Origin: Actinomadura sp. J1-007
GTDB lineage: Bacteria; Actinomycetota; Actinomycetes; Streptosporangiales; Streptosporangiaceae
Length of the DNA stretch: 64,000 nt
Reading direction: 5' to 3'
Assembly: GCF_009793335.1 (NCBI RefSeq)
Contig: NZ_WING01000003.1
Coordinates: 806,001 to 870,000 of the forward strand
The notes below the pieces were generated by a model that was not told the DNA's origin, ran no database searches, and saw nothing but the letters and a program-made list of their open reading frames with translations. The translations under genes and the position numbers were made by a program. Positions 24,807-33,984 of this stretch are shown one piece after another (the stretch's first letter is position 1; each line of letters starts with the position of its first letter).

Positions 24807-26006
24807 TCAGACGCGCCAGGACTTGACGAGCTCGTCCAGCGCGGCCTGGTCGTAGACGACGCCGCGCCCGGTCAGCTCCTGGGCGACCAGCGCGCCGTCG
24901 CCGTCGTGCTTGGCGAGCAGGCGGTAGACCGCGTACGGGAACCAGTGGTTGTCGCTGATCCGGCGGATCTCGCTCTCGTCGCAGACGTGGCCCTCGGCGG
25001 CGACGTCGGCGGCGGTCGCGGCGATGTCGCCCTGGTGCCGCTCCAGGATCTCGATGATCCGGGTGCGCAGGTTCTCCGGCATGGTCTCGCGCATGATCGG
25101 CTCGTCCAGCGCGGTCGTGCTGAGGCTGCCGTGGCCGTTCAGGCCGGTCCGGGCCGCGGCGCTGACGACGGCGGGCTCGGGCTCGGGGGCCGGCTCCGGG
25201 GCGGGCTCGGGCTCGGGCGCGCGGGCGGGCTTGCGCCGCTTGCCCTGCGCCGAGCCGCGCCGCTTGCCGCTCGGCTCGGCGCCGTCGGCGCGGGGCGTTC
25301 CGTTGGCGCGGGGCGTGCCGTTCGTACGGGGCGCGCCGTTGGTGCGGGCGGCGCCGTTGGTCGCGGGCTCGGCGCGGTCCTCGGTGGCCGTACGGCTCGC
25401 GCGCTCGCCCTCGGCGCCCGGCTCCAGGGCCTTGTCGGGGCGCAGCGGGATCTGCGGGAACGGGCCGGTGGAGCGCAGCGGCATCAGGGTGATCTGGTGC
25501 AGGGTGACGGGCGCGGCGATGGCGCGCGGGCCCTCGCCCTTGCCCTCCGGCTCCTCGTTCTCGCGCGACACGTACCGGTGCAGGGTGCGCAGCAGGACGA
25601 ACAGGCCGAGCATCGACACGATCGGCGGGACGGCCGCGGTCGCCTGGTAGGAGAACTGGCGGTGGCCGACGTGGCCGACGTTGAAGATGAGGCTGGCCGT
25701 CCAGCCGGCGAGGGCGATGGTGAGCGGCAGGCAGAAGTCGAGCCAGCTCAGCAGCGCGCGGCGCTTGAGCACGAAGGCGTCTATGGCGAGCAGGAACAGC
25801 CCGAGCTCGCCGACGATGATGAACAGGTCGACCAGCAGGGGGAAGGACTCGGCCTTCCAGCCGTGCAGGCCGTGTTCGAGGGCCCAGTGGTACAGCCCGG
25901 CGTAGGACTGGGCGAAACCACCCGCCGTCGCGGTCAGGACCGCGGTCGCCATGAACGCCACGGCTCCCCAGCGTGTGATGGCCTGTGCCCGGTTAGCGAC
26001 GGTCAT
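24807..26006 (-). CDS. DUF2637 membrane protein with repeat linker
   Basis: A 399-residue protein. The N-terminal DUF2637 domain (about 1-160) has four membrane helices, with WALEHGLHGW and LVDLFIIVGE between them. DUF2637 is common in actinobacterial conjugative elements (SpdB-like) but also chromosomal. A linker at about 213-242 is built of six-residue NG(T/A)PR(T/A)-type repeats, then comes an Ala/Pro/Glu segment. The C-terminal soluble part (LRTRIIEILERHQGDIAATA to LVKSWRV) looks helical and like a partial HTH. ATG 26006 is chosen because DUF2637 starts MTVANRAQ; ATG 26090 is an extension. No conjugation genes are near. Confidence 0.8.
   Translation of the reverse strand: MTVANRAQAITRWGAVAFMATAVLTATAGGFAQSYAGLYHWALEHGLHGWKAESFPLLVDLFIIVGELGLFLLAIDAFVLKRRALLSWLDFCLPLTIALAGWTASLIFNVGHVGHRQFSYQATAAVPPIVSMLGLFVLLRTLHRYVSRENEEPEGKGEGPRAIAAPVTLHQITLMPLRSTGPFPQIPLRPDKALEPGAEGERASRTATEDRAEPATNGAARTNGAPRTNGTPRANGTPRADGAEPSGKRRGSAQGKRRKPARAPEPEPAPEPAPEPEPAVVSAAARTGLNGHGSLSTTALDEPIMRETMPENLRTRIIEILERHQGDIAATAADVAAEGHVCDESEIRRISDNHWFPYAVYRLLAKHDGDGALVAQELTGRGVVYDQAALDELVKSWRV
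25281..25370. repeat. Five 18-bp coding repeats in the DUF2637 gene
   Basis: Units start at 25281, 25299, 25317, 25335 and 25353, each near GCCGTTGGTGCGGGGCGT. They encode six-residue N-G-x-P-R-x repeats and keep the frame. Confidence 0.75.
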
Positions 26007-26372
26007 GTGGGGTGTGCTCCCGGAGTCTCTTTCGCGTTCATAGGTGATCGGTGGCGAGACTATCCATTCCGGCGGCCTCTGGTGGGGCATTCGCCGTTAC
26101 GTTCCGCGCACGGTTACCGATATAGACCTCTACAGACCTTTTTGTCCGATATTGGAGTGATCAACGACATCCCTGCGATCCGTGGGGTCCCGGAGGCGTC
26201 GCCGGCCGAGCCCGACCGCCGGCGCGCCGTTCGGCGGGGCCGGTTCCGGCGGCGGCGGGCGGTGACCGTGTCGTTACCTATCGGTTAAAGACGGATTCAC
26301 GGCAGTGAATTTTGCTCCGAGGGGGATCAAAAACCCCATTGGTCTCTTCCATGCTTTTCCGGGTGACCTCGC
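26007..26372. other. Divergent intergenic region, DUF2637 and GT2 genes
   Basis: About 365 bp with no supported gene. It includes AT-rich promoter-like stretches and a repeated motif: TTACCGATA near 26114 and its inverse form CTATCGGTTA near 26279. These could be operator sites of unknown regulators. Confidence 0.4.
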
Positions 26373-28799
26373 TTGAGCACGGTTCACCGCCCCCGCCCCC
26401 GCCCCCACCCGCCGAACACGCAGTCCTCCCAGTCCACGCAGTCCTCCCAGTCCGTCCCATCCCCGCCGCCTCCGCAGCTCCCCCAGCCGCCTTCGCCGCT
26501 CCCATCGGCCGCTCCCTCGCATCTCAAGACGCCCGCCCCGGCGGGCGCGCAGGTGCTCGCCGTCGGGGCGCCCGGCCCCCGGCTCGACCGGCTCAGCGCG
26601 ACGCTGCGTTCGGCGGGCCACCAGGTGCAGCACGCCGAGCCCGGCGAGGTGCGCGCCCGGGTCAGGCTGTCCCCGCCGGACGCGGTCGTCGCGCTCGCGG
26701 ACGAACGCGGCGGGCGGGAGATGATCCAGGAGATCCGCCGGGCCCCGGCGGGCCGCGCCGCCCCGCTGCTCGTCGTGACGCGGGCGCCCGGCCCGGCGGG
26801 CGTCGTGGAGGGCCTGCGCAGCGGCGCGGACGACTGCGTGCCCGACTCGTCCGACCCCGGCGAGCTGCTGGCCAGGATCGACGCGAAGCTGCGCCGCGTC
26901 CCGGTCCCGGTCGAGCACCTGCCGCTGGATCCGGGCACCGGGCTGTACTCGCGCCCGCACTTCCTGGACGAGATCGACCGCGAGCTGCAACGGCCCGCGC
27001 CGTCGCGGCGCGGCGGCGCGGTCGCGGTCGTCGGCGTCGCGGAGATGGCGACGCTGGAGGCCCGGCTCGGCCCGCGCGTGCACCGGGAGGTGGCCGAGCG
27101 GATGGCCGGCGTCGCCGAACGGCTCGGCCGGGCGTGCGACCGGTTCGGGTGGGACGGCGACGGCCGCCTGCTGATGCTGCTGCCCGGGATCGACGGCGAG
27201 ACCGCGCGGCGCGGGCTGAGCGAGTTCGCCGACGCCGTGGCCGGGACCCGGTTCGTCGTGGCGAACGAGCACGTCCTGCTCACGCCGCTGATCGGCTGGG
27301 TGCCGCTGGAGGAGTGCTCGGGCCACACCCCCGCCGTGTCGGCGGCGCTGGACGCGGTGCGGGAGGCGGGCCGCCACCGCGACCTGCGGCCCGTCCGCTA
27401 CGAGGCGTGGATGCGCGGGACGCCGCGCCGCCGGTCCGTCGCCCGCGCGCTCGCCGACGCCCTGGTGCCCGTGCTGTCTCCGGCGCTGATGCTGCTGCTC
27501 GGCGTCGGCGCGCCGCTCGCCGCGTACCTGCTGGCGTACCGGCTCGGCGTGGACGCCGGGCCCGTCGTGTACTGGGCGGTCGTGGCGGCGCTGGTGACGG
27601 CCGCCGCGCTGATCGTGCTGGAGTGCCTGTTCACGCTGGACGCGGTGCCGAGACCGGCGGGCCCGTCCAGGCCGTACCCGCCCGCGAGCGCGGTGATCGC
27701 CGCGTACCTGCCGAACGAGGCCGCGACGATCGTCGACACGATCGAGTCGTTCCTGCGCGTGGACTACCCGGGCGGGCTGGAGGTGGTGCTCGCCTACAAC
27801 ACGCCGCGCCCGCTGCCGGTGGAGGACGTGCTGAGGGAGATCGCGCGCCGCGACGAGCGGCTCGTGCTGCTGCCGGTGCCGGGCAGCACGTCCAAGGCGC
27901 AGAACCTGAACGCCGCCGTGACCCGCGTGCGCGGGGAGTTCGTCGGGGTGTTCGACGCCGACCACCATCCGCATCCGAACGCGTTCCGCCTGGCCTGGCA
28001 CTGGCTGTCGAACGGCTACGACGTCGTCCAGGGGCACTGCGTCGTCCGGAACGGCGACAGCTCGTGGGTGGCGCGGATGGTCGCGGTGGAGTTCGAGGCC
28101 ATCTACGCGGTGAGCCACCCGGGCCGGACGCGGATGTTCGGGTTCGGGCTGTTCGGCGGGTCGAACGGGTTCTGGACGACCGACCGGCTCGCCTCGACCC
28201 GGATGCACGGCTCGATGCTGACGGAGGACATCGACTCCACGCTGCGGGCGCTGAGCGCCGGGGCGCGGATCGCGGTGGACCGGGAGATCGTGTCGCGGGA
28301 ACTGGCGCCGACGACGCTGCGCGCGCTGTGGAACCAGCGGTCGCGGTGGGCGCAGGGCTGGCTCCAGGTCTCGTTGCGGCATCTGCGGGCCGTGCTCGCG
28401 TCGCGGACGTTCACGCGGCGGCAGAAGCTCGGGTTCCTGGTGCTGCTCGGCTGGCGGGAGGCCCAGCCGTGGCTGACGCTCCAGATCCTGCCCATCCTGC
28501 TGTACTCGGCGTGGCGCGCGGGCGGCGTGGACCGGCTCGACTGGGCGGTGCCCGCGTTCCTGCTCGCGACGGTGTTCACCGTGGCGACGGGGCCGGTCCA
28601 GGCCGCGTTCGCGTGGCGTCTCGCCGTGCCCGAGGTGCGGCGGCGCGGCGGCTGGTTCTGGCGGTACCTGCTGCTGTCGATGCTGTTCTACGGCCATTTC
28701 AAGAACCTGGTGGCCCGCAACGCGCACCTGAAGGAGTTCCTGGGCGACCGCCAGTGGCGCGTGACGCCCCGTACGGCGCGGAAGGGCAACGGCCCGTGA
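26373..28799 (+). CDS. Processive GT2 glycosyltransferase fused to degenerate REC and GGDEF-like domains
   Basis: An 808-residue membrane glycosyltransferase. After a Pro/Ser/Gln N terminus comes a receiver-like domain (about 58-165) in which PDAVVAL lacks the phospho-Asp and SGADDCVPDSSD lacks the Lys. A GGDEF-like domain (about 185-310) starts DPGTGLYSRPHFLDEID but has GWDGDG (residues 259-264) for GGDEF. Two helices follow, then a cellulose-synthase-like GT2 domain with DADHH (528), TEDID (616) and QRSRWAQG (654), and C-terminal helices. It should make and export a polysaccharide. The start is TTG 26373, not certain. It is coupled by GTGA to the acyltransferase. Confidence 0.88.
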   Translation: MSTVHRPRPRPHPPNTQSSQSTQSSQSVPSPPPPQLPQPPSPLPSAAPSHLKTPAPAGAQVLAVGAPGPRLDRLSATLRSAGHQVQHAEPGEVRARVRLSPPDAVVALADERGGREMIQEIRRAPAGRAAPLLVVTRAPGPAGVVEGLRSGADDCVPDSSDPGELLARIDAKLRRVPVPVEHLPLDPGTGLYSRPHFLDEIDRELQRPAPSRRGGAVAVVGVAEMATLEARLGPRVHREVAERMAGVAERLGRACDRFGWDGDGRLLMLLPGIDGETARRGLSEFADAVAGTRFVVANEHVLLTPLIGWVPLEECSGHTPAVSAALDAVREAGRHRDLRPVRYEAWMRGTPRRRSVARALADALVPVLSPALMLLLGVGAPLAAYLLAYRLGVDAGPVVYWAVVAALVTAAALIVLECLFTLDAVPRPAGPSRPYPPASAVIAAYLPNEAATIVDTIESFLRVDYPGGLEVVLAYNTPRPLPVEDVLREIARRDERLVLLPVPGSTSKAQNLNAAVTRVRGEFVGVFDADHHPHPNAFRLAWHWLSNGYDVVQGHCVVRNGDSSWVARMVAVEFEAIYAVSHPGRTRMFGFGLFGGSNGFWTTDRLASTRMHGSMLTEDIDSTLRALSAGARIAVDREIVSRELAPTTLRALWNQRSRWAQGWLQVSLRHLRAVLASRTFTRRQKLGFLVLLGWREAQPWLTLQILPILLYSAWRAGGVDRLDWAVPAFLLATVFTVATGPVQAAFAWRLAVPEVRRRGGWFWRYLLLSMLFYGHFKNLVARNAHLKEFLGDRQWRVTPRTARKGNGP

Positions 28800-30013
28800 C
28801 CGCCGCCGACGGCTCCCGCGCGCATCCGCCGGAGGGGGCGCCCGCGAGGAGCGGGCGGGTCCGCGAGCTGGAGGGCTACCGGGGCGTGGCGGCGCTCAGC
28901 ACGGTCGTGTTCCACGTCTGGCAGCACTACACGACGTACGGGCCGGAGGGGGCGAGGCCGCCGCTGGCGAACGGGTTCGCGCGGGCGTTCTTCTCGTTCG
29001 AGGTCGTCGACCTGTTCTTCGTGCTGTCGGCGTACCTGCTCACGCTGTCGTACGCGCGGGCGGCGATCGACCGGGAGCCGGGGCATCCGGCGCGGACGTT
29101 CCTGTTCCGGCGGGCGGTGCGGATCCTGCCGCTGTACTGGACCGCGATCCTCGTGGTCTGGACGGCGCGCAACCCGGGCCTGCCCGGCGACTGGCGCGAC
29201 CTCGCCGAGCACCTGACGTTCACCCAGGTCTTCGACGGCGAGCGGATCTTCTACACGATCGGCGCGTCCTGGTCGATGTCGCTGGAGATCATGTTCTACG
29301 GGGCGCTGGTCGTGCTCGGGCCGCTCGCCGCGCGCGCGTGCCGCCCGTTCGCGCGGCGCGGGGCGCGGGTCGCCGTCTGCGCGTCCGGGTGCGCGCTGCT
29401 GTTCGCGGGCCCGGTGGCGTGGCTGGCGGTCGCGCACTACGGGCTGCGCGTCCCGGTGACGGACTGGCCCGCGTACTACGGGCCGCACGCCCGCTTCCAC
29501 GCGTTCGCCGCCGGGATGCTCCTCGCCGTCGTGACGGTCGCGCTCGGCGAGCGCGGGCGGCTCGGCGCGCGCGCCTCCGCGCTCGCGCGGGCGGCGGCCG
29601 TCGGCGCGCTGCTCGCGCTGGCGTGGCTGTCGAAGGACCACGCGGGCGCGGCGTCGGTCTTCTACCATCCGCTGGCGGCGCTGCTGTGGACGGTGCTGAT
29701 CCACACGACGGTGCAGGTCCGGCGCGGCGGGCTCTGGCACCGCTGCCTGCGGGCGCGGTGGCTGACCGGCGTCGGCCTGGTCAGCTACAGCCTCTACCTG
29801 TGGCACGAGCCGATCATGATCTGGCTGGACGGGGCGGGCGCGCTGCCCGGCGGGCCCGGCGGGTTCGGGCCCGCGCTGCTGGTCGTCCTCGCCGTCGCGC
29901 TGCCCGCCGCGGCGGCGTCGTACTGGGCGATCGAGTACCCGGCGGCGCTGCTGCGGCGGCTGCGCGACTCCTCGCACCGCCGCCGCGACTACTACCCCGA
30001 GCTGTCCCCGTGA
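28796..30013 (+). CDS. Acyltransferase-3 family membrane protein
   Basis: A 405-residue integral membrane acyltransferase with about ten helices. Blocks typical of the family are RELEGYRGVAALSTVVFHVWQ (active-site His), DLFFVLSAYLL, FLFRRAVRILPLYW and SYSLYLWHEP near the C terminus. It likely adds O-acyl groups to a sugar polymer. The GTG at 28796 overlaps the glycosyltransferase TGA by 4 bp, so it probably modifies that enzyme's product during export. The last residues are soluble and basic. Confidence 0.9.
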   Translation: MTAADGSRAHPPEGAPARSGRVRELEGYRGVAALSTVVFHVWQHYTTYGPEGARPPLANGFARAFFSFEVVDLFFVLSAYLLTLSYARAAIDREPGHPARTFLFRRAVRILPLYWTAILVVWTARNPGLPGDWRDLAEHLTFTQVFDGERIFYTIGASWSMSLEIMFYGALVVLGPLAARACRPFARRGARVAVCASGCALLFAGPVAWLAVAHYGLRVPVTDWPAYYGPHARFHAFAAGMLLAVVTVALGERGRLGARASALARAAAVGALLALAWLSKDHAGAASVFYHPLAALLWTVLIHTTVQVRRGGLWHRCLRARWLTGVGLVSYSLYLWHEPIMIWLDGAGALPGGPGGFGPALLVVLAVALPAAAASYWAIEYPAALLRRLRDSSHRRRDYYPELSP

Positions 30014-30030
30014 AGGCCGGCGCTCCGTCC

Positions 30031-30067
30031 GCCGCCGGCGGCCTCCCGGCGGCGAACCGCCGGCGGC
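30031..30067. terminator. Perfect 11-bp hairpin after the GT2 operon
   Basis: GCCGCCGGCGG (30031-30041) and CCGCCGGCGGC (30057-30067) with a 15-base loop, 18 bp after the acyltransferase stop. Confidence 0.7.
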
Positions 30068-30151
30068 CTGTTGGCGAACGGGCGGCCGCTATTGTCGGGA
30101 TGCCGACAGGGCGTCCGGCCCGGTGCCGCCCGCCGACCAGCGCGAGGAACG

Positions 30152-30868
30152 ATGACCAGCGAGCACAGCACGGCCTCCCGCCCGCGCGCGGCCGTCCCTC
30201 CGGACGCGGCGGCCCCTGCGGACGCGGACGCCCCTGCGGACGCGGGGGCCGCGCCGCGCCGGGTCCGCAAGGAGCCGGACGAGCGGCGCGGCCAGATCCT
30301 GGAGACCGCGCGGGCGCTGTTCAGCCGCCGCCCGTACGGGACGGTGTCCAACACCGAGATCGCGGCGGCGGCCGGGGTCAGCCGCGGCCTGCTCAACCAC
30401 TACTTCGGCACCAAGCGCGAGCTGTACCTGGCCGCCGTCAGCGAGATGATGAGCGTGCCGCCGATCCCCGTCCCGGCGTTCGTCGAGGGCGCGACGGTCC
30501 GCGACCGCATCACCCAGAGCGTGTCGGCCTGGCTCGAACTGCTCGAACGCAACCGCGAGACGTGGGTCGCCGCGCTGGACCTGACCGCGCCCGGCGGCGA
30601 CCCCGAGCTGGACCGGATCCTCGGGGAGGGCCGCGACCGCGCGGTCGACCACATGACCGAGGTGGTCGGGCTGTCCCCGCTCGCCGAGGAGCGCGCGGAG
30701 GTCCGCTCGGCGTTCCGCGGGTACGCGGCGCTCGCCGAGGCGACGACGCGCGAGTGGCTGAAGCACGGGCTGCTGTCGCGCGCCCAGGTGCAGCTGCTGC
30801 TGGAAGAGGTGCTGGTCAACCTCATCGACCAGGTCGTCCCCCGCCTGCTGGAGGCGGAGGAACGCTGA
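30152..30868 (+). CDS. TetR-family regulator
   Basis: A 238-residue regulator. An unusual 35-residue Ala/Pro/Asp N-terminal extension (APADADAPADAGAAP) precedes the HTH VSNTEIAAAAGVSRGLLNHYFGTK. ATG 30152 follows GAGGAA. The C-terminal effector domain ends LLEEVLVNLIDQVVPRLLEAEER. It is 80 bp upstream of the MpaB-type gene on the same strand, and an inverted repeat between them suggests control of that gene. Confidence 0.9.
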   Translation: MTSEHSTASRPRAAVPPDAAAPADADAPADAGAAPRRVRKEPDERRGQILETARALFSRRPYGTVSNTEIAAAAGVSRGLLNHYFGTKRELYLAAVSEMMSVPPIPVPAFVEGATVRDRITQSVSAWLELLERNRETWVAALDLTAPGGDPELDRILGEGRDRAVDHMTEVVGLSPLAEERAEVRSAFRGYAALAEATTREWLKHGLLSRAQVQLLLEEVLVNLIDQVVPRLLEAEER

Positions 30869-30878
30869 CCCGAACCTA

Positions 30879-30893
30879 TTGGCACAGCGCCAA
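30879..30893. promoter_or_regulatory. TTGGC-n5-GCCAA operator candidate
   Basis: TTGGC (30879-30883) and GCCAA (30889-30893) sit between the TetR gene and the MpaB gene. A similar half-site, TTGGC, occurs upstream of TetR near 30071, consistent with autoregulation. Confidence 0.5.
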
Positions 30894-30947
30894 CAAGGGG
30901 GTAGAACGGTCGGTAGCCGCACCGGCCCGCCGCTTCCGGAGGTCGCC

Positions 30948-31817
30948 ATGCCCGCCGCGCCGCCGTTCCCGAACGACTCGGTCCGCGAGGCCCTCGGCGA
31001 CCGGGACGTCCTGCGCAGGCTCGCGTCCGAGCCGCTCGTCGGCCTCGGCGCGGGCCGCGCGCTGCTCATGCAGCTCGCCCACCCGAAGGTGGCCGCGGGC
31101 GTCGCCGGCCACAGCGACTTCGAGGACCGGCCCCTCGCCCGCCTCTTCGGGACGCTCGACTTCCTGCTGGTCGTCACGTTCGGCGACGAGGACGAGATCG
31201 CGCGGTTCGCGGCGCGGGTGCGCGGCGTCCACCAGCGCGTGAAGGGCGACGGCTACTCCGGCACGGACACCGGTCTCCAGGTCTGGGTGAACGCCACGCT
31301 CATCGACTCGGCGCTGCACGTGTACCGGCACGTCATGCGGCCCGGCGACGACGAGGAGGACCTCGCGCCCGCCTACTACCGGCAGGCGCGGCTGGTCGCC
31401 GAGGTGCTCGGCGCCCCGCCGGACGCGCAGCCCCCGGACCTCGCCTCGTTCCGCGCGTACATGGACCGCATGGTCAACGAGCTGGAGGTGAGCGACACCG
31501 CGCGGGAGGTCGCGCGCGCGGTGATGTGGCCGCGCCGGCTCTGGTACCTGTCCCCCGCGCTGTGGGTGTTCCGGCTGGTGACGTTCGCGCTGCTGCCCGA
31601 GCCGCTGCGCCGCCAGTACGGCTTCGGCTGGAGCCACGGGCGGCAGCGCGCCGCGGACGTCTTCCTGCGCGCCGCGACCGACCTGTACCACCTGACGCCC
31701 GGCCCGCTCCGCCGCCCGCCCCGCCGCGTGCTGGCGCGGCTCGCCACCCGCCGCGTCGAACGGCGCCTGGACCGGAACCGCCGCGCCCGTTCGCGGTCCC
31801 GTTCCCGTTCGCGCTGA
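30948..31817 (+). CDS. MpaB/latex-clearing-protein family oxygenase (DUF2236)
   Basis: A 289-residue haem-type oxygenase family protein. The N-terminal block LLMQLAHPKVAAGVAGHSDF carries the conserved His and HxxV pattern of DUF2236. Later come RVRGVHQRVKG, WVNATLIDSALHVYR and DRMVNELEVSDTA, all family blocks. MpaB and Lcp members cleave C=C bonds in polyprenoid substrates; this member's substrate is unknown. The C-terminal RSRSRSRSR tail is odd and may be a coding-repeat artefact. ATG 30948 follows CGGAGG. It is followed 19 bp later by a membrane protein. Confidence 0.9.
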   Translation: MPAAPPFPNDSVREALGDRDVLRRLASEPLVGLGAGRALLMQLAHPKVAAGVAGHSDFEDRPLARLFGTLDFLLVVTFGDEDEIARFAARVRGVHQRVKGDGYSGTDTGLQVWVNATLIDSALHVYRHVMRPGDDEEDLAPAYYRQARLVAEVLGAPPDAQPPDLASFRAYMDRMVNELEVSDTAREVARAVMWPRRLWYLSPALWVFRLVTFALLPEPLRRQYGFGWSHGRQRAADVFLRAATDLYHLTPGPLRRPPRRVLARLATRRVERRLDRNRRARSRSRSRSR

Positions 31818-31836
31818 GCCCTGGAGAGGAGCAGCC

Positions 31837-32759
31837 ATGCTGGGCGTCTACACCGACCTCCCCTGGGCGTACGGCGCGGGTGCGGGGATCGCGCTGTCCG
31901 CCGCGCACCAGCTCCGCGGCGCCCGGCCCCTGGCCCGCGCGGCGTCACCGACCAGGCCCGTGCCCGCGTCGCCCCGGCACGCGTCCGCCGGGGACGAGCC
32001 CCGCGTCGGGCGGGCGCCGCGGGTGAAGGGGGCGGCCACCGGCCGCCACCTGGCGCTGGCCCTGGTGTACGGCGCGCTGGTCTTCGTTCCCACGAGCCTC
32101 GCCGTCGCGCGGGCCCACCCCGAGTGGGCGACGATGCAGTACAAGGGGTCGCTGTCGCGGAACGACCTCGTCCTTCTGGCCGCCGCCGAACTGGCTCTCG
32201 TCGCGGCGGGCTTCCTCGTCGCGCGCGGCCTCCTGGTGCGGGGACGGATCAGGCTCGCGGCCGTCCAGGTGATCGGCGCGTGCCTGGTGATGGCGTGCGC
32301 CGTCGTGCACGGCCCGGACGGCGACGGCTGGCGCCGCTTCGTCTCGGCGGACCGCGCCGACCTCGCCCGCTTCCCCGACTACACCGACCTCGGCGACGCT
32401 GGGCCCGTGGCTAGGCACGTGCTGGCGTTCCTCGGCTCGGACGTCGCGGTCGCGCTCTGCCTCGCGGGCGCGCCCGCGGTCGGCGCGCTGGTGCTGATCA
32501 TGGGTGTGCTGCACCAGTTCGGGCTGACCGACGCCGGAGCCGAGGGCCCCGGCGTGATCCGGGCCGGGTTCGTGGGCGCGGTGGTCGCGGGGGCGTCGCC
32601 GCGACCGCCGTCCTGCTGAGCCTGCTCGTCCACGGCGTCGGGTGGGTCGGGGCCGCCGCCGTCCTGCCCGTGCTCTGGCTGGGCGTGGCGGCGCGCGGCG
32701 GCTTCGCCGCGGTCGTCGTCAACGACCTCGCGCTGCCCGAGGAGCACTCCGACCTCTGA
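31837..32759 (+). CDS. Multi-pass membrane protein (frameshifted)
   Basis: Not recognised. ATG 31837 follows GGAGAGGAGC. After an Ala/Pro-rich loop (about 30-66) come five or so hydrophobic segments, such as LALALVYGALVFVPTSLAV and HVLAFLGSDVAVALC. The frame ends early at 32619. One added G in GGGGG at 32589-32593 joins it to a continuation (VAATAVLLSLLVHGVGWVG) ending LALPEEHSDL at TGA 32757-32759, for 307 residues. It may be co-transcribed with the MpaB gene. Function unknown. Confidence 0.72.
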
Positions 32760-32796
32760 ACGCCGAGCCGCGCGGCCCGCGGGCGAGGCGGCGGGG

Positions 32797-33903
32797 TCAG
32801 CGCGCGAGGGCGGCGCGGGTCCCGGCGGCGATCTCCAGGTCCTCGCGGGCCGTCACGACGAGGGAGCGGACGGCGGCGCCCGGGGCCGTGACGTCGGCGT
32901 CGCCGCGCGCCGCCGCGTTGGCCTCGCCGTCGACGGCGGCGCCGAGGAACGCCAGGTCGGCGGCGGCGCGGCGGCGGGTCTCGGGGTCGTGCTCGCCGAC
33001 GCCGCCGGTGAAGACCAGCACGTCGAGCCCGCCCAGCGACGCGGCCATGGCGGCGGCGCAGGCGCGCAGGCGGTGGTGGTAGACGTCCAGGGCGAACGAC
33101 GCGGCGCGGTCGCCCCGGCCCGCCCGCTCCCGGAGCTCCCGCATGTCGCCCGTCCCGGCGAGGGCGGTCAGGCCGGAACGGTTCTCAAGGGCGTCGGAGA
33201 CCTCCTTCGGCGGGACGCCGTGGTCGATGAGCCACAGCGGGATCCCGGGGTCCACGCTGCCCGCGCGGCTCGCCATGACGAGCCCTTCGAGCGGCGTGAA
33301 ACCCATGGTCGTGTCGACGGGACGGCCGCCGCGCACGGCCGCGAGGGAGGCGCCCGAGCCGAGGTGGCACAGGACCGTGCGCGGCTCGGACGGGGCGTCC
33401 GGCGGCAGCAGCTCGGCGGTGCGCCGGACGGCGTACGCGTACGAGAGACCGTGGAAGCCGTAGCGACGCAGTCCGTACCGCTCCCGCCACTCCCCCGGGA
33501 TCGCGTAGGTGGACGCCTCGTCCGGCAGCCCTGCGTGGAACGCGGTGTCGAAGCACGCGACGACCGGGACGTCCGGCAGGGCCCGGCGGACCTCCCCGAG
33601 CGCGTAGAGGGAGTGCGGCTGGTGCAGCGGCGCGAGGTCGACCAGGCCGCGCAGGCGCTCGGCCACCGCGTCGTCGACCACGACGGGGCCCGCGAAGTCC
33701 GGGCCGCCGTGCACGAACCGCAGGCCGACGGCGTCGGGCCGCGGCAGGTCCGCGACCATCGCGGCGAGCCGCTCGCCCTCGCGGGCGCCGGACTCGATGG
33801 GCGCCTCGGCGCGGTGCGGCGCGGTGCCGTCCTCGTCCAGCAGGGCGAGCTTCAGGCTGCTGGACCCGGGGTTGATCGTCAGTACGCGCATGGCATCGGC
33901 CAT
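32797..33903 (-). CDS. ackA: Acetate kinase
   Basis: A 368-residue acetokinase that makes acetyl-phosphate from acetate and ATP. N-terminal TINPGSSSLK binds phosphate. CFDTAFHAGLP, YGFHGLSYAY, CHLGSGASLAAVRGGRPVDTTMGFTPLEG and FTGGVGEHDP are near-invariant acetate kinase blocks. ATG 33903 gives MADAMRVLT; the in-frame ATG 33891 (MRVLTIN) is the likelier original start by family comparison. The usual partner phosphotransacetylase is not in the window. It is about 80 bp downstream of the NACHT gene on the same strand. Confidence 0.93.
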   Translation of the reverse strand: MADAMRVLTINPGSSSLKLALLDEDGTAPHRAEAPIESGAREGERLAAMVADLPRPDAVGLRFVHGGPDFAGPVVVDDAVAERLRGLVDLAPLHQPHSLYALGEVRRALPDVPVVACFDTAFHAGLPDEASTYAIPGEWRERYGLRRYGFHGLSYAYAVRRTAELLPPDAPSEPRTVLCHLGSGASLAAVRGGRPVDTTMGFTPLEGLVMASRAGSVDPGIPLWLIDHGVPPKEVSDALENRSGLTALAGTGDMRELRERAGRGDRAASFALDVYHHRLRACAAAMAASLGGLDVLVFTGGVGEHDPETRRRAAADLAFLGAAVDGEANAAARGDADVTAPGAAVRSLVVTAREDLEIAAGTRAALAR

Positions 33904-33984
33904 ACCCGTTCACCGCCGCGCGTCACGGGCCGCCGGGAGCCCGAACGCGCAGGCCGTCCGCCGTTCCCGCGCGGGGCGTTCGCC

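Noticed and set aside
24807..26006. Integrative conjugative element
   Set aside because: Only a DUF2637 gene is seen; no integrase, FtsK-like transfer protein, replication gene, tRNA or att repeat.
26430..30013. A 1233-residue plus-strand protein joining the GT2 and acyltransferase region
   Set aside because: Only its last 405 residues (from GTG 28796) look like a family; the first part is the GT2 gene in a wrong frame.
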